64,000 nt of DNA, taken from Ichthyophonus hoferi. Taxonomy: Eukaryota; Opisthokonta; Ichthyosporea; Ichthyophonida; Ichthyophonidae. Made by a program: the position numbers and the translations under genes. Every line of letters begins with the position of its first letter. Within the stretch, counting starts at the first letter, position 1. Where the stretch lies: NCBI GenBank assembly GCA_002751075.1, contig NAOQ01000002.1, positions 28,378 through 92,377 on the forward strand, in the 5' to 3' direction. Below the pieces are notes generated by a model. That model ran no database searches and was not told where the DNA came from. It saw only the letters and a list, made by a program, of their open reading frames with translations. Shown piece after piece: positions 11,868 through 24,359 of the stretch.

Positions 11868-14345
11868 TCCGAAATGTCTAACCTACCGCTAGCACTCGCA
11901 TTGATAATCAGTGTCCAGATCTCTCGCTCGCTCAGAGCTCAGAGAGCTATTTACTAGTACTACTTAGTAACAATAGTTATTATTTATATCGTAATGCATC
12001 ACCCTTACTGATCAATTTTATTGTGATCTCCACATTCATACCCCAGTGAATCAAAGCATCAATTTCTTCTGAATTAGGATAGAGGTATAATTATTGCAGG
12101 AACCTAGAGAGTCGGTAGATAGGCCTTCCACAGAACCTCTATCACAATAACTGTGCTTTAAAGACAAATCCGATCAAGTGACTATTACTGGCGCTGATCC
12201 AGCAAAATTAACTGCTATCAAATATACAATTGGAGATCCCGACAGCTATGGATAAATTGCTAGAACTGACACAGTTCTGATAGATTCCTTATGGTAGTGA
12301 TATTTTCTCCAATGCGTTTTGTTTTTTAAGTTACCATTATCCCTACATATATCCTAATTGTAGATTGGTTTTCTTCAAACGCCTTCACTGAAACAGTAAG
12401 GATCTCTTAGAAGTTCATGAAAACAAACCCCTAGACTACTTCATGTACACCGCTACATAATGTAATGTACTTGGCTTCAATCTTTGAGATGATTATTAAA
12501 GTTTCTTTCCTGTTAAATCTAGACACTAAAGTATAGTTCAATAGAAGAACAAGGCTAAAGGTTAATCAACTAGATCTCTGACAAAAACAGTACTATACAT
12601 ATCCTTGAAGCTTGTTGGATTCTTTATGATGCACAATCTTGTGCTGGTGTAGTGTTGAGCTCAGCAAAGTGTTGCAGTATTATATTCTACTTCTAAGTTG
12701 ACGGATTTGATGCATATTTTCCAACGTAGTTGGCAGAATAAAAGATATCAGGAGAAGAGAAACATGAAATTCAAAGTAGAAACCCAAAGACTAATTGATT
12801 ATCATGGAAGTGGTGTTTTTCAATGTTTTTATGTTCAGATGCAAGTGCCATAACGTATAACTTGGCCTGGCGAGACTAACAACCAGCCATGTAACAATCA
12901 ATGAGTGTAGGGCAGGATACCATTACTCGGAGATTTGTGTAGACATTGGCGGGAGGACCAATATTTTTCCTATGGCAGGTATTTAATCAAAAACATAATG
13001 CAGTTTAAAGTAACGTTAATTACTATGGGGAACGGGTAATGGGAAAACACAGATTTTTTCAAACTGAAATATCCCATCTGCTTCCAGACCACGGTAAAAT
13101 TCCTAATTGTCATTGCAAGATCCGGAGACTTTAGAGTAAGGTAGTCAGATATTGTGGGGGCCTTCCTCAATAGCAAGTCAGAGGAGTCCCTTTTTATGAC
13201 TCGGCTTAGAGGGTACATAGGGTCTGACTTCGCTTATGTATACAGGCTTGAAAATTCTTACTACATTTAAAAAGATTTGCTTTAGTTTAACAAAGGACCT
13301 GGTTGGCTTTTCTAACTAATTAGCATCTGTTTCTTACTGTTTAGGACTTATCTAGTCATAACACCAACATCTTATTTCCTCATACTGTGTGTGCATATAA
13401 ATAAAACACTTAATATATCAAACCCCACCTCTGTAACTAAAGTGCTAATCAGTACCATGGAGGCCATTCTTGAAGCCAATATACTGGATTTCTCAAGTCA
13501 ATATCTTGAATACCTGATTCAGAGAAATGACATGTAGGAAGTTGTATAATCATATGGCATGCAAGAGGAGAATATCAGAATATCCCCAATATTATTCGAA
13601 TAAATGATAGCATTCACGATTGAAACCTCCATGACTATCCAAAGGCCCTTAAAGGTTTACTGTGAATCCAGTGTTTCCCCTGTTTTGATATTTTCTAAAT
13701 TGTTAGCTAGCCTGGAATATACGCATTAAATTTATTGATTTTGGACTAGACAATAATATTAAAATTGCTAGCATGTTTTTACAACTACCTCAACATTATG
13801 GTTATGCATGATAAGGAGCCACTCAAGCTCTAAATATATGTATATGTTGAATTTGTCAGAGAACAAAGATCCAGCCGATCAGCCTTGTTAACTTGTTCTT
13901 CTACAAAACAATACTTTAATGTTGTAGGATAGCAAGAAATAAACTTTGATAGCCACCTTAAGCACTGCAGCCAAATACATTGCGTTGTATATTACTCTTC
14001 ATGAAGTCATCCGGATGTCTGGTTTCATGGACTTCTTGGTATTCTCTGCATTCTACCTGAATATTTCTTGCAATACAGGCATTATTAATAAATCTTACTT
14101 ATGATATACCAGTGGATTGATTGTTCATAAAATACAAGTAAGTGCAATAGAAATTCTCATACAAAGAGCAATCCCCTTCTTAATGGTAAAGATAATTCCA
14201 CGTATCTATGGTCATAATGATTTAATTTTGATACATGTGCCACAGGAGGTACGCAGTTACCAAGTACAAAAGACTTCAGGGACACTCCCACCTAATAAAA
14301 CTAAAGAAACTTTTGTTGTAGAAGAAGTTTAATATCCTACAATGG
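11850..14345 (+). mobile_element. broken Ty1/copia-type LTR retrotransposon fossil (pol part)
   Basis: Short plus-strand stretches resemble copia-family pol. The clearest is an RNase H-like part at about 13,945-14,050, followed at about 14,130-14,310 by the segment that normally closes copia pol. Upstream parts back to about 12,000 are too worn to assign. The copy is old and broken, with well over ten breaks in its coding part. No convincing pair of terminal repeats was seen, so the ends are approximate. Confidence 0.55.
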
Positions 14346-15083
14346 GGATTTTATAATGACATATTAACACTTAACTCCGGAAGTAGTGTATTTTCAAGAC
14401 CAGTATACTGAGCAACGGTTGTCCTTAACTACTGAGACAGTCTTTTAGTTGATAGGTTTATTTTCGGCTAGGCTCCAAACATTAAGAAATTATTATTAAA
14501 TAACAATTTTTATTTTTATGTTTTTTATATTCTGAAAACAGGTTCTGTGGTTAGGTTCTTCTGTATAATAACCGAGCTTAATTCACCACACCAGTTTTCG
14601 AAAGAAGATCACTAAAATACAATTAAGGTTACTCTTATTACTAATAGGAGTAATGAAAAATACACAATAAATCAAAAGTAATATCTTAATTTGCCCATTT
14701 TCTATTGGCAGCTGGTTGTTTAATAAGGGATCGTGTTCATATATCTAATAATTTACTATAAAAATGCAATTCAAATTTCATAAATAGCAAAATAGCATAG
14801 ATTAAAATATAGGGATTTGTCTAACAAGTTCCGACTTCCTATATCCACGGAGGCTGACGATATATGACTGAGGGTATGAAAACCAATGAAATTCTTCTCT
14901 ACCTGTTTCTCAGTCTCTATTTTGGTGGCTAATTACTTTAACGGGGTAGTGGTATCGATAGGCATGGCATGGCGGGGTATTTCGTAGTAAAAACGGGTAA
15001 GCAAAAGTGTTTTTATCGTAAACAATTCGTATATTTCGCATTTGTGAAGTTTTGTCTTTCAATATTGTAGCATCAAAATGCAC
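14346..15083. other. intergenic stretch downstream of pseudo-GTPase gene
   Basis: This is AT-rich DNA between the copia-like fossil and the stop codon of the minus-strand gene at 15,084. I see no gene, RNA or repeat in it beyond the probable 3' untranslated part of that gene. Confidence 0.4.
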
Positions 15084-18072
15084 TCATTTAACAGCGTGAT
15101 GCTCTGATGTCGTTTGGTAATTTTCATCTGTGGAGATGCTTGAGATGACTTTCGATGTTTTTAATTGCACTGCCGTGACATCCATATGGAACCCACACAT
15201 CTGACGAACGAAGGAACTTTTCCTGGACAGTGACAGCAAAGTGGATTTAGTTGCTATGGAGACACTTTCCACACATGCAGGGGAACTACATGCGGAAGAT
15301 AAAGACAAAGAAGAAGACAACTCTGGCGAACAGAGAGTTACGTCCGGTGGTGTATAAATTAGCGCATCGTTTAGGCTCGACCTTTTTTTCAAATTTAATT
15401 CCGAACACATAGGATCTATGATGGGAGAAATTGGAGAAGATGCCCGGGTCATTGCTACGCGTTTAGCTATTGGGGGCATCTCTATTCGTTTAGAACATGC
15501 TATAGAAGTAGAAGGCTCGAATGATTGATGATCTGTTGCTATGAGGGGAGCAGACGAGGTCATGCTAGAAGTGTTAAGATATGCAGTTAATGTTGGATAG
15601 TGTGGACCATATGATCCCGATAGATCGCTGTCATGTGATTCTTGGTCAGTCTGCTCATCAGGAGAATTCAAATGCTTATATAATAGAGCATCGTTGGTTT
15701 CATTGTATGTGGCATCAGGCTTGCCAAGTAGACTTGCGGATGAGTCAGATCGTATTGGTTGGCCTTTTGGCGTAGATGTTGCTAATACCTCACTTGGGAC
15801 CTGAAGACTGGCCTTGCTAGATTTGCGACTAGGAATACGAATAGTCAATGATGGGCTGGAATTAGCACGCACAAAAGTCTCAACAGCGCTGTATTTACGA
15901 AGAATTGCCGCCTTTAAAAGAGAACCTCTTGGTCTTTCTTCTGTAATGACGGGATCATCGCTTTGTGTGCGCCTGAAACTCATCGTGTCACTCTGTCTCA
16001 ATTCCTTCAGAGAATGAGGCGGCCCAAGATGCGATTTATCGGGAAAGTGTGATGAGGGTCGGGATCCCATTCTGGACATAACATTAATGTTCATATCACT
16101 ATGAGATAGAAACGGTAAGTGTGGTAGGTGCGGTATGTGCGGTATGTGCGGTATGGATGGTATGGACGCTATTTTTCTGAGGCGGAGGCGTGCCACATCA
16201 TATCTACTTGGACTCATTGGAGGTCCATAGATGTTAGTTCCTACACGAGCTGCGGCCTTAGCCTTATCTGGAGTTAAACGATCTCCGAACTTAATCCCTA
16301 GCCCTTCTGGAGGCATGACGTGTAGAACTGCAACAGCTGCAGCCATATAAACATCAACTACTTCAACCTTCACGTTCACACAACACTCCATGTAGTGAGA
16401 AATTGTTTCATGTTCTTTTACTGCCCCCATAGCTTTCTCGTATACATTCATGTCACGGCGTTCAGTGGCATGATAGCCAACAAGGATGACGGGTATCGTT
16501 GGTGTATTCTTTAGCATGCTGAAGGAGAGGAGGAAGGGTAAGTAATTATATATGTAATCCTTTGGTAGAAAATAATTGTATGCTTGTACATAAATCAAAT
16601 ACGCCATGTTGCCTTATCTTTATCCCCCCCTTCAGATACACCCAGACCCCCTGGTTGAACTGTTCAAATTCAGTTTCCTACCTTATTTCTTACTTATACC
16701 ATACCCTTCTAGCTTGAACACCACTAGATATAGTCTCTTATATTTTAATTCTCTATTCATACACGCACATATTGTGTGAAAGTAACACAGCATCCAGACT
16801 TACTTTACCAAGGGCAGCCATTCCTCAATCACGCAATCGAGGGATGCTAAATTAATACGATTAAAGCATAAAAGTATCGCATCTGCCAAAATTATCGATT
16901 TGGCATGCTTCGGGGTGTTCACTACAAAAAATCCACGTTTCTTGTCCCCTATCCATTTGAGTTTCTGTTTACAACATGTTCTACTGGTTAGTAACAAGTG
17001 GTTGAGGTAAAGTACATATTACATAATCAAAAAAGCATCTATGTACACATAAATGTACGTGTATCAGAATAAATGGAAATTTCCAAATTTAAAATTTCAT
17101 TAAAACTGAAAAAAGACATGAATTTGCACTCGCTTGCGCAGATCTTTCCAAATTGGATGGAGATTATATCAAGTTCATACTTGTGCGTTTTTTACTTACT
17201 CGTCTATTTACTGCCTTATACATCATTATAAGATTGTACACTTTACTCTTACTACGATTAAAAATACCGTTTTAGTGGCCGCCGAACGGAAAAAGTAGGA
17301 GCTGAATGCTAGTACTAACTCGGGCGAGCTGGTTCTAAACATTGCAATAAAATATATTATTTGTGGGTAAATGCATAATAAGATGTGATTATATGGGAGA
17401 GCTAAATAATATTAATCACAGATCTATACCCCACGATCACTATCAATGGCCTGTACATACCTTCAGCAACTCGGTAATATCGGGCGCCTCGTCTATTCTT
17501 GCGCAGATCAAGCATATGTTTGCACGGTCTAGCATTTCTTGAATTGGGTATGTTGACGTGTACTAGACTAAAATAAAAATGTGTGAGTAAACAAGCATAT
17601 ACACATACATGTACATATATAGTTTTCTAAACAACAAAATGGATATAGTACCACTGCCGCAACGCTGTGTTATAGAGATTATGTCAGAATGTAACTAGTC
17701 AAGCTTTTATATACTAGTTCATAAAGACTACCACCAATGGTAATAACTTTGTACATATCCTATATTGGTTGATAACACTCAAGCGATTGAAACACAGACG
17801 ATTGCCAGTTTCATTTGCCTAATATATATATAAAAGTATTTTCCAAAACAGAACGCAACGATTAGACTATATATACTATTTAAATCAATCATAATTATAA
17901 CATCAAAACGAATCTAAAATAATTGCTGGTGGTTGTAGACTTTGAATGTATTATCTCTTTCCTCTTCTTTATAAAGCACATACATTTAGACAGAGAATAT
18001 CAGATACCTAAATCTCACCTTATTTAGATTCTGAGGTATTTGGAAATCAAAAATATTTGCCGAATTGGCGGC
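15084..18072 (-). CDS. Rho/Miro-like pseudo-GTPase with long Ser-rich tail
   Basis: Exons: 18019-18072, 17461-17562, 16804-16964, 15084-16518; phases agree. The upstream end is open: no start codon or P-loop exon was found. Exon 3 carries ADAILLCFNRINLASLDCV, close to the Rho-family DVFLICFSIVSPASFENV strand-helix, then EEWLPL. Exon 4 continues with TPTIPVILVG, like Rho TPIILVG and Miro LPLILVG, and YMECCVNVKVEVVDVYMAAA, like the final helix. Nucleotide-contact motifs are missing: G3 DTAG reads NTPK, G4 NKxD/TKxD reads YHAT, G5 SAK/SAL reads CVN. After the fold come about 390 residues rich in Ser, Pro and Arg, including a run of IPHIPHLPHLP-type repeats. Inference: the fold binds partners, not GTP. 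It could also be a very divergent Miro. The first two exons are less sure. Confidence 0.65.
17190..17345 (+). repeat. member of a weak repeat family (copy 1)
   Basis: About 80 bases around TTAGTGGCCGCC at 17,271-17,283, followed by GGTTCTAAAC at about 17,330, resemble 52,670-52,765. The likeness is weak outside these blocks. Copy 1 falls in the intron between exons 2 and 3 of the pseudo-GTPase gene. Confidence 0.35.
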
Positions 18073-18865
18073 CTGTGACAACCACTTTGTTAATTTCCTT
18101 AAGTATACAGGAAAAATGTGTATGCAATTTGAATCTTTATGTAGATGAAAAGATAATGTTATGTCTTAGATAATACAGTATGTTCTCAGTATGCGCTCTG
18201 ACAGCAACAAACATACGTTCACAGACAATTGCACATCAGTCCACTACGTATTCATGTAGAGATATATATTCATAATGTTGACATATATATATGCACCTAC
18301 ATATCTATATATAAAGCTAAAATCAGTATATATTCTAAACCACTTCAATGTTGTTACTACAGATTACTATAAATGAGAGAGAGCCCATGTCGCATAATAG
18401 AACATTGCAGTTGCAGGGTAGGGAAGAGAGGAAGCAAATGCTAACTAAATCATGCTTAAAAATTGTGGTTTCTTTAGACATGTATTTATTCTTATTAGTA
18501 TAGTCAAACCAAAATATAACACAGCTCAATATTTCGGATAATAAAGATGCCGGCCTAACAAAAAATATATCAAATATCAAGTAGCACACCAAGTAGCACA
18601 CCTATTGTTACTCAATATTGGTGGTTTGTGATCTCATTTTACTGGGTAAAGAAACTTAAATAATGAAAGAAAAGAGTAGTCATTACATATTTATTGACGA
18701 CCCTAAAAGTATCAAATTGTGTTGTACAGAACCATTTAAGGCATCATTGCACTTAGAGGGTCTAGTATTTGCATTTTGCGCGAGCTTGCAAACGCAGGAT
18801 AAAGCTTAGACAAGAATTATCATTAACATATATGATATCAGTCGAATGCGATAGCAAAAGCCAAA
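18073..18865. other. stretch upstream of the first visible pseudo-GTPase exon
   Basis: The missing first exon or exons of the minus-strand pseudo-GTPase gene would be expected here or further upstream. I could not find a P-loop (GxxxxGKS/T) in any minus-strand frame. Otherwise it is AT-rich and featureless. Confidence 0.3.
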
Positions 18866-19165
18866 CTAGCAGTTCGTTAAATTTATTCCAAACAGCCAAT
18901 ACCTCTGGACGTAGGTCACGCATGGCTTTGCCGAAATAGCTGAAATCCTTGGGTTAAGGAACTGTAAGAGATTATCCAGATAAAATTTGCCTTTCGCTGT
19001 TTTGGGTGGATGCATATCACTTACTTGTGGGCACAACCCATAATCTTTTATTAATGAAACTATATGAGCCAATAGATCGGAAGAAACAATGTCCAACAAA
19101 TTTTTGTGTAAGGTTCGTCTAAACTGCAAACCGATATAAAGTTGCTTTACCGCAAAATGCCACAT
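18866..19165 (-). pseudogene. unrecognised, probably degenerate open frame
   Basis: The 99-codon frame starts MWHFAVKQLYIGLQF and reads like ordinary protein for its first 70 codons (Leu, Lys, Asp and Pro well mixed). Near its end a second frame looks more protein-like (DFSYFGKAMRDLRPEVLA at about 18,890-18,945) while the first frame loses that character. This suggests a decayed coding sequence, or an exon boundary I could not place. I do not recognise the family. It could be a mobile-element remnant or a lost exon of the neighbouring gene. Confidence 0.25.
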
Positions 19166-22049
19166 CGTTCGTTATCACTTCAAATTGTAATATATTTTTC
19201 TATAAATAATAAATCATGTGAGATTTCAAAGAAATATTTTTTTTAATGATTCTTGCAAGCACATTTTGAATTCTGACGACTGCATTGCAACAACTAATCA
19301 GCCCAATAAATTATTTATTATACACTGCAGTTGCACAATCTTTGTAATTATATTTACTATCGGCATGCAGTAACTTTTATTAATCAGAATCCGCAGCTAG
19401 ATAAGAGATCACGGATTAATAGACTATTGGTTCGAGTTCATATTCTCCAGAACCGATCTCATTTCATTGGTAATTATGCTAATCACAACTAATAATGGTA
19501 ATTATTGCGATTCATTATATCCATCCAAGAAGGAGCATCGTGAGCATGTAATATAACGGACCCAATCACATTTTCCAACCCTGCTCAAAAACAATCCCGA
19601 GTAGGGTTAGTTTGACCATGTTTTTGGCATTTTAGTATGGACACAGGACAATTTAAGCCTCAACCCAATGAATATATATTATTTGGGGGCAAATTTTGAG
19701 ATCTAGGCAAGGGTCGATCAGAGGATTTATCGGGAATGGGTGACGTATCAAGAACACGTTGTGGGGAGTAACGTCACGGCTCTCTTTGGAAACAAATTGC
19801 AACCAGCATAATTTAACCGCAATTTTCCTGATTATTATTACAAGTAATTATATATTATTAGATTATATTCAATGATAAGGGAATGCATGATCAATATTAA
19901 ACTGTGTATTCTGTCTCATCCGAACTTGCCTTTTATTTTATTATATAATATGACCCTGATCTTAATTTTTAACGACTTCGAAACCCAAACAGGCTAACTT
20001 TCCGGTTTTTTAAGATTAAAGGACACTTGTCTATAATCTATTATCAATAATCAAATATAACCTTAAACCCATGAATTATTATTTTCTATAGCCTTTAAAA
20101 CTAAGCACCAATATTTTAATCAAATATTTTAGCAACCAACCCCGACTTTTCCCATGGTTGATGCGAGTCGTGCCCCTTTAACCCCATGCTGTGCACTTTG
20201 CCTAATAAAGAAAACCCCATGTACAAAGTACAAGTTATGACTTGATAAGAACTAAACATATGACACTTCTTATATGTCAATAATAATAATATATATTTGT
20301 TAATTTAATGTCATACACGGACACAAGATGTTATTGAGCTGTGGTCATTGGAACCTTGTCATATTCGTAATTGCAGCAGTACATTCATAGTGATCCAATG
20401 GTAACACATTATTCTTAAAGCGAATCATTGTGCTAGTGATCTATTTAGGCTAATCAAATAGAAATGCCCAAAAGATTCTAACTCTTAGTATGATCTAATG
20501 TGAAAAGGTTCTAGTTGTTAAGCAGGCATAACCAAAACAAATATTCCCTGTATCTGGAAAACGGAATGCAATCAATTTGCACTACTTACTTATCAGTCAT
20601 CATTCATTTGGTTAAAAAATGTGCTACTGACTATATTTGATATTTCTAACTGTATTTAACTAGTTGAGTTATTTTAACCAAGACCTTGGTTGATACGTTC
20701 GAGATCCATTCAGTACAGTAGGTGACTAATTACTAGTTTTTCAGTTTTAACTGAAATCCACAGGTCAGTGTTGAACCAAACTTTCGCTCTGGTGTGCTTT
20801 CTTTTTTCTTTGCAAACGATTTTAAATAATACCCATTTATCTTAAATTTGTATCAATTAAATAGTGGAGCTGTGGAGCTGGCTGAATTTAATGCGGGACT
20901 AAGCACAACAAAAATTCGGATAAAATTATGCGGATCCCGCTTTCAATCATATTCCCAAAGGGCCTAATGCTTAGAAACGTGATTTTTTTCTTGGATTCCC
21001 CATGTGCCGTTTTTTATCGCAGATATTCTTTGCTTTCTGTTAATACAAAAGAAATTAAATGCATTCGTATAGATATTCCATTCAACACCAACTTTAATTA
21101 TGTTTCAGTACACCGACGTTAATTATATTTCAGTTGTCAAGACTAAAACAACTGCTAATTAACTCCTATTTTACTGCGAACAGTAACTGCTGAAGTCTTG
21201 GATCGTGTTACATCTCCAATACTGAAAAAAATTCCTATTACCAAAGGAGATCCTAACAAGACCACATCGTCAATTTTCAGATTTATGTGTACATTACATT
21301 ATTCATGGGTGTTGATGATTATTAATACAATCCCATGATGATAAATAAATCAAAACAGTGAACTTCCTACCAATTGTTTATGTATAAATCACTTACAAAC
21401 AGAGACAAAATACAGTTGAAAGTTGATTGCAAAAACTTAGTAGAATAATTCTCACATTCCCCTAAATATTCTGCCCCGTGGCCCTATGTACACAAGATAA
21501 TGCAATTCATATTTACTAATTAATATATTAAAAATAGATAGCCAAGGCTGCCAATATCGCATTATATTTGTCGTATAAAATAATCACACCAAAAAGTACA
21601 AACCACTAACTAATTTTTTTTTTTTTTTTTTTTGCAAAAGCGTGACACCAAATAGAAGCGTGAAAACCTCCTTACTTGTCTTATGTAGGGTCACCCGCAG
21701 AGTATGTGATAGAATTTATTCAAGTGATAGAATTTATTCAAATCTACAAGTTATCAAACAATGGCAATCAGTTTTCTATATATAGCACACCGATAAGGAA
21801 ATTAACCAAAGAAAGCAATAGGACAGCGTGGTGGGAACTTTGCTGTGCAGAGTGGGAGTGGGCTATGTAGCGTTAATATTGATGGTAATAAGTAGAATAT
21901 AAATCACAATGTGCTAGGTGGTCCTTGCAGCAATTATGATGAATATATAAATAATAATGCGTTGGAGACTATCCATGATAAAGAACTATTTGAAACCCCA
22001 AAAACCACTTTCATAAAAAAATAGCTATACCGCAACCATTCACAGGCTC
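19166..22049. other. AT-rich intergenic DNA
   Basis: No gene is supported. A poly-T run lies at about 21,615-21,633. A short tandem duplication with the unit TTAATTATRTTTCAGT occurs at about 21,091-21,133. The open frame at 20,928-21,122 has no recognisable features. Confidence 0.35.
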
Positions 22050-22686
22050 ATAATATTTATAGGGTATTTCTGGAATATTGGGAATGATTTTACAATATAT
22101 ATGTATGTGTGTGTGTAGAAAAAATCTATGCCTCTGTATTCCTCAAAATAGAAATTTCAAGCTTCAATATGTGGATCATCAAAATATTCAATGAAAACTG
22201 AAAACAAAGATACAGCTCATTGCATGGCTATAGTTTATTCTTTTACGTATATTCTATTTGCGTATGTATGTATGCATTCAATGGTATATTATATTTGATT
22301 ATTACAGGTTTGATTTTTTGATGCTTGATTCTATAATACTGATAAATTCAATCAATAATAACATTGAACTTTGAAGTAATGTATTTGCCACCCTATAGTG
22401 TCCCGAAGTCAATCCCTTTGAAACCTTTTTTTTCTTTTTTCAAAATCAAGTCCACCCTCAACTCAATTAGACCTTGGGCCGTGGCAAGCACTAGCGCGGA
22501 AGATCATTGGTTTTGAAATAAGTATTTTACTGTATCGTCTATTTTTGTTTAAATATTCTAAAAAATATTTTCAGAATTTTTCAACATATTTCCCAAATCT
22601 TTCAACATATTTTTTTGTTTTGCAAAAATCATTCCCAATATTTTGGAAAAGAGAAAGATTTCCGAAATACCCTGTAACATATTTAA
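22047..22686. mobile_element. element of about 640 bp with imperfect terminal inverted repeats
   Basis: The left end reads AGGGTATTTC at 22,061-22,070, then GGAATATTGGGAATGATTTT. The right end, read in reverse complement from 22,673, gives AGGGTATTTC, then a 16-base insertion, then ATATTGGGAATGATTTT. The similarity continues outward into an AATAT..TTA string on both sides, so the arms are some 45-60 bases with gaps. The size, the AT-rich interior and the lack of a transposase-like frame fit a MITE (non-autonomous DNA transposon). The frame at 22,545-22,736 overlaps the right arm and looks accidental. I could not define a target-site duplication. The superfamily is unknown. Confidence 0.6.
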
Positions 22687-22904
22687 CCACATCATTAGCA
22701 GAATCCAGTTCCAAATACCACTTTAGTTGTGAATAGTAAGAGTCGTTAGAGGGAGGCTACCAAATTAAAAGAAGTTTTAACGAGTCCCTATGCATACACA
22801 GAGTGCATATCTGTTAGGGCATATCTTTATCATTATATAAGTTTGGGCAAGGTACCTGAGCAACGTGTTGGCTGAACCCCAAACATGGGCTTATCATATT
22901 CGCG

Positions 22905-22960
22905 GGACGTGGCTCAATTTTGATCGATCATCTTGGATTGCCATTTAATATCAATTGCTG
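22905..22960 (+). repeat. dispersed repeat A, left fragment of a split copy
   Basis: The string TTTTGATCGATCATCTTGGA, followed by TTGCCATTTAA, is shared with 33,300-33,360 and, in reverse complement, with 39,700-39,740. Here the match stops after about 55 bases. The next part of the repeat reappears at about 23,775. Confidence 0.7.
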
Positions 22961-23557
22961 AAGAGAAAGGATTTTCCATCTGTCATTCAACATATAATTG
23001 CATTCAAATTTGATACATATCGTAGATTTATTCCTCTATAGGTATTAATTCTTAACCGTAGGACAGACCCGTTGTACGGTATTTCGTGAGTCAAACAAAG
23101 TTACCTGAGCTGTGGTTAAAGCCCGAATCGGACTAGCTAACCAATGGGCTAAGCATTTCACATTTAAAAAAACTTTAGTGTGTGACTAGTTCCAATTGAA
23201 ATTAATCCATTAATCTCGACTTTGAAAAATAAATCAATATAGTGTTGCAGGGCGCTAGCCTTGCATATCTTGGAACCTTAAAATAACCACAAGTTCTGTT
23301 GGGTAATCATACTTTCTGTCTTATTGTCTGTATAGTGATTATTTCAGAGTAGCTACTTGGAATAACTATATATTTTAATATGGATAAGAATATCATTTAA
23401 TAGACTCGATTTTTCATAGAACAAACAAATATCTTAACTTTTAAACAAATATAACTAATCATTATAACAAACTATTTTCGATATAAAAATAAAGAATAGA
23501 TCAGTGCTTTATATTTTATCGTTACTCGGCTTACTATTAGAAATAGACAGTTAATTT

Positions 23558-23788
23558 ATGTTATTAGACTTAGAAATACCTATGAAGAAATTTGTTATTC
23601 TATACTCGAAACATAGCAACACAATAAACGAGACTTCTCATAAAGGGTCTCATATAGTAAAGTGGTCTAGAGATTCAACTGGTGAATTAGTTATTAGCGA
23701 TGTTTCTAATCGCATTCAATCTCACTTTACTAATGCTCAAAAAAGGTTTCTTAGCCAGAATGAGATTTGTGGTTCCTTACACCAGTAG
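23558..23788 (+). CDS. unrecognised 76-codon frame next to dispersed repeat A
   Basis: The frame starts MLLDLEIPMKKFVILYS and ends ICGSLHQ at a stop that lies inside the right fragment of repeat A. Amino acid use is varied, not driven by simple repeats, so it may be a remnant of whatever inserted into the repeat. No family was recognised and no splice partner was found. Confidence 0.2.
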   Translation: MLLDLEIPMKKFVILYSKHSNTINETSHKGSHIVKWSRDSTGELVISDVSNRIQSHFTNAQKRFLSQNEICGSLHQ

Positions 23789-23865
23789 ATAGCACCAACT
23801 ATTTTTCCAGACTACATATGTAATAGTAATTATTAATAATATTAATGACTATAGCTATGACAAGA
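23770..23865 (+). repeat. dispersed repeat A, right fragment of a split copy
   Basis: GCACCAACTATTTTTCCAGA, followed by CTACATATGTAATAGTAATT, matches the middle of the copy at 39,568-39,770 read in reverse complement. With the fragment at 22,905-22,960 it makes one copy split by about 820 bases. Confidence 0.65.
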
Positions 23866-24359
23866 TGTACCCAAATTATTTAGACATTCTGGTTTTAACA
23901 AATCATCATCATTTAAATAATAATGACCTCCCGATCATCCAAAATGCAATATGTATGATTCAAAGGCACCCAATAAGAAGGGGAGTGTAACATAGAACAC
24001 ATCCACGTTGCGGGTTTCAGAGTGGGAGAGGGGACCCCAGATAGTATATTACACGCTGGCCCAGCTATCATAGCTCTATTCACTAGTCACCTGTTATATA
24101 AGGGAAAAAGTTTAGGAATATAATATCAGGGTTTGAGAGAGGTATTTTCAAGAGGGAGGTTGGTGGAAATGATATTAATATAATCCTTGAGCCATTGCTG
24201 GTTTCTCCGAAGCCCCCAAAACCCATATCCCATGTACATTCACCAGTGAACACTATTTAAAAATATCAGTCATATCTTCTCCTCACCATCATCAGTATTT
24301 TTTCCCTCCTACATTCTTATTGAAAGCAGTATTTTTCAAAAAGACGTACCATTCAGGCC

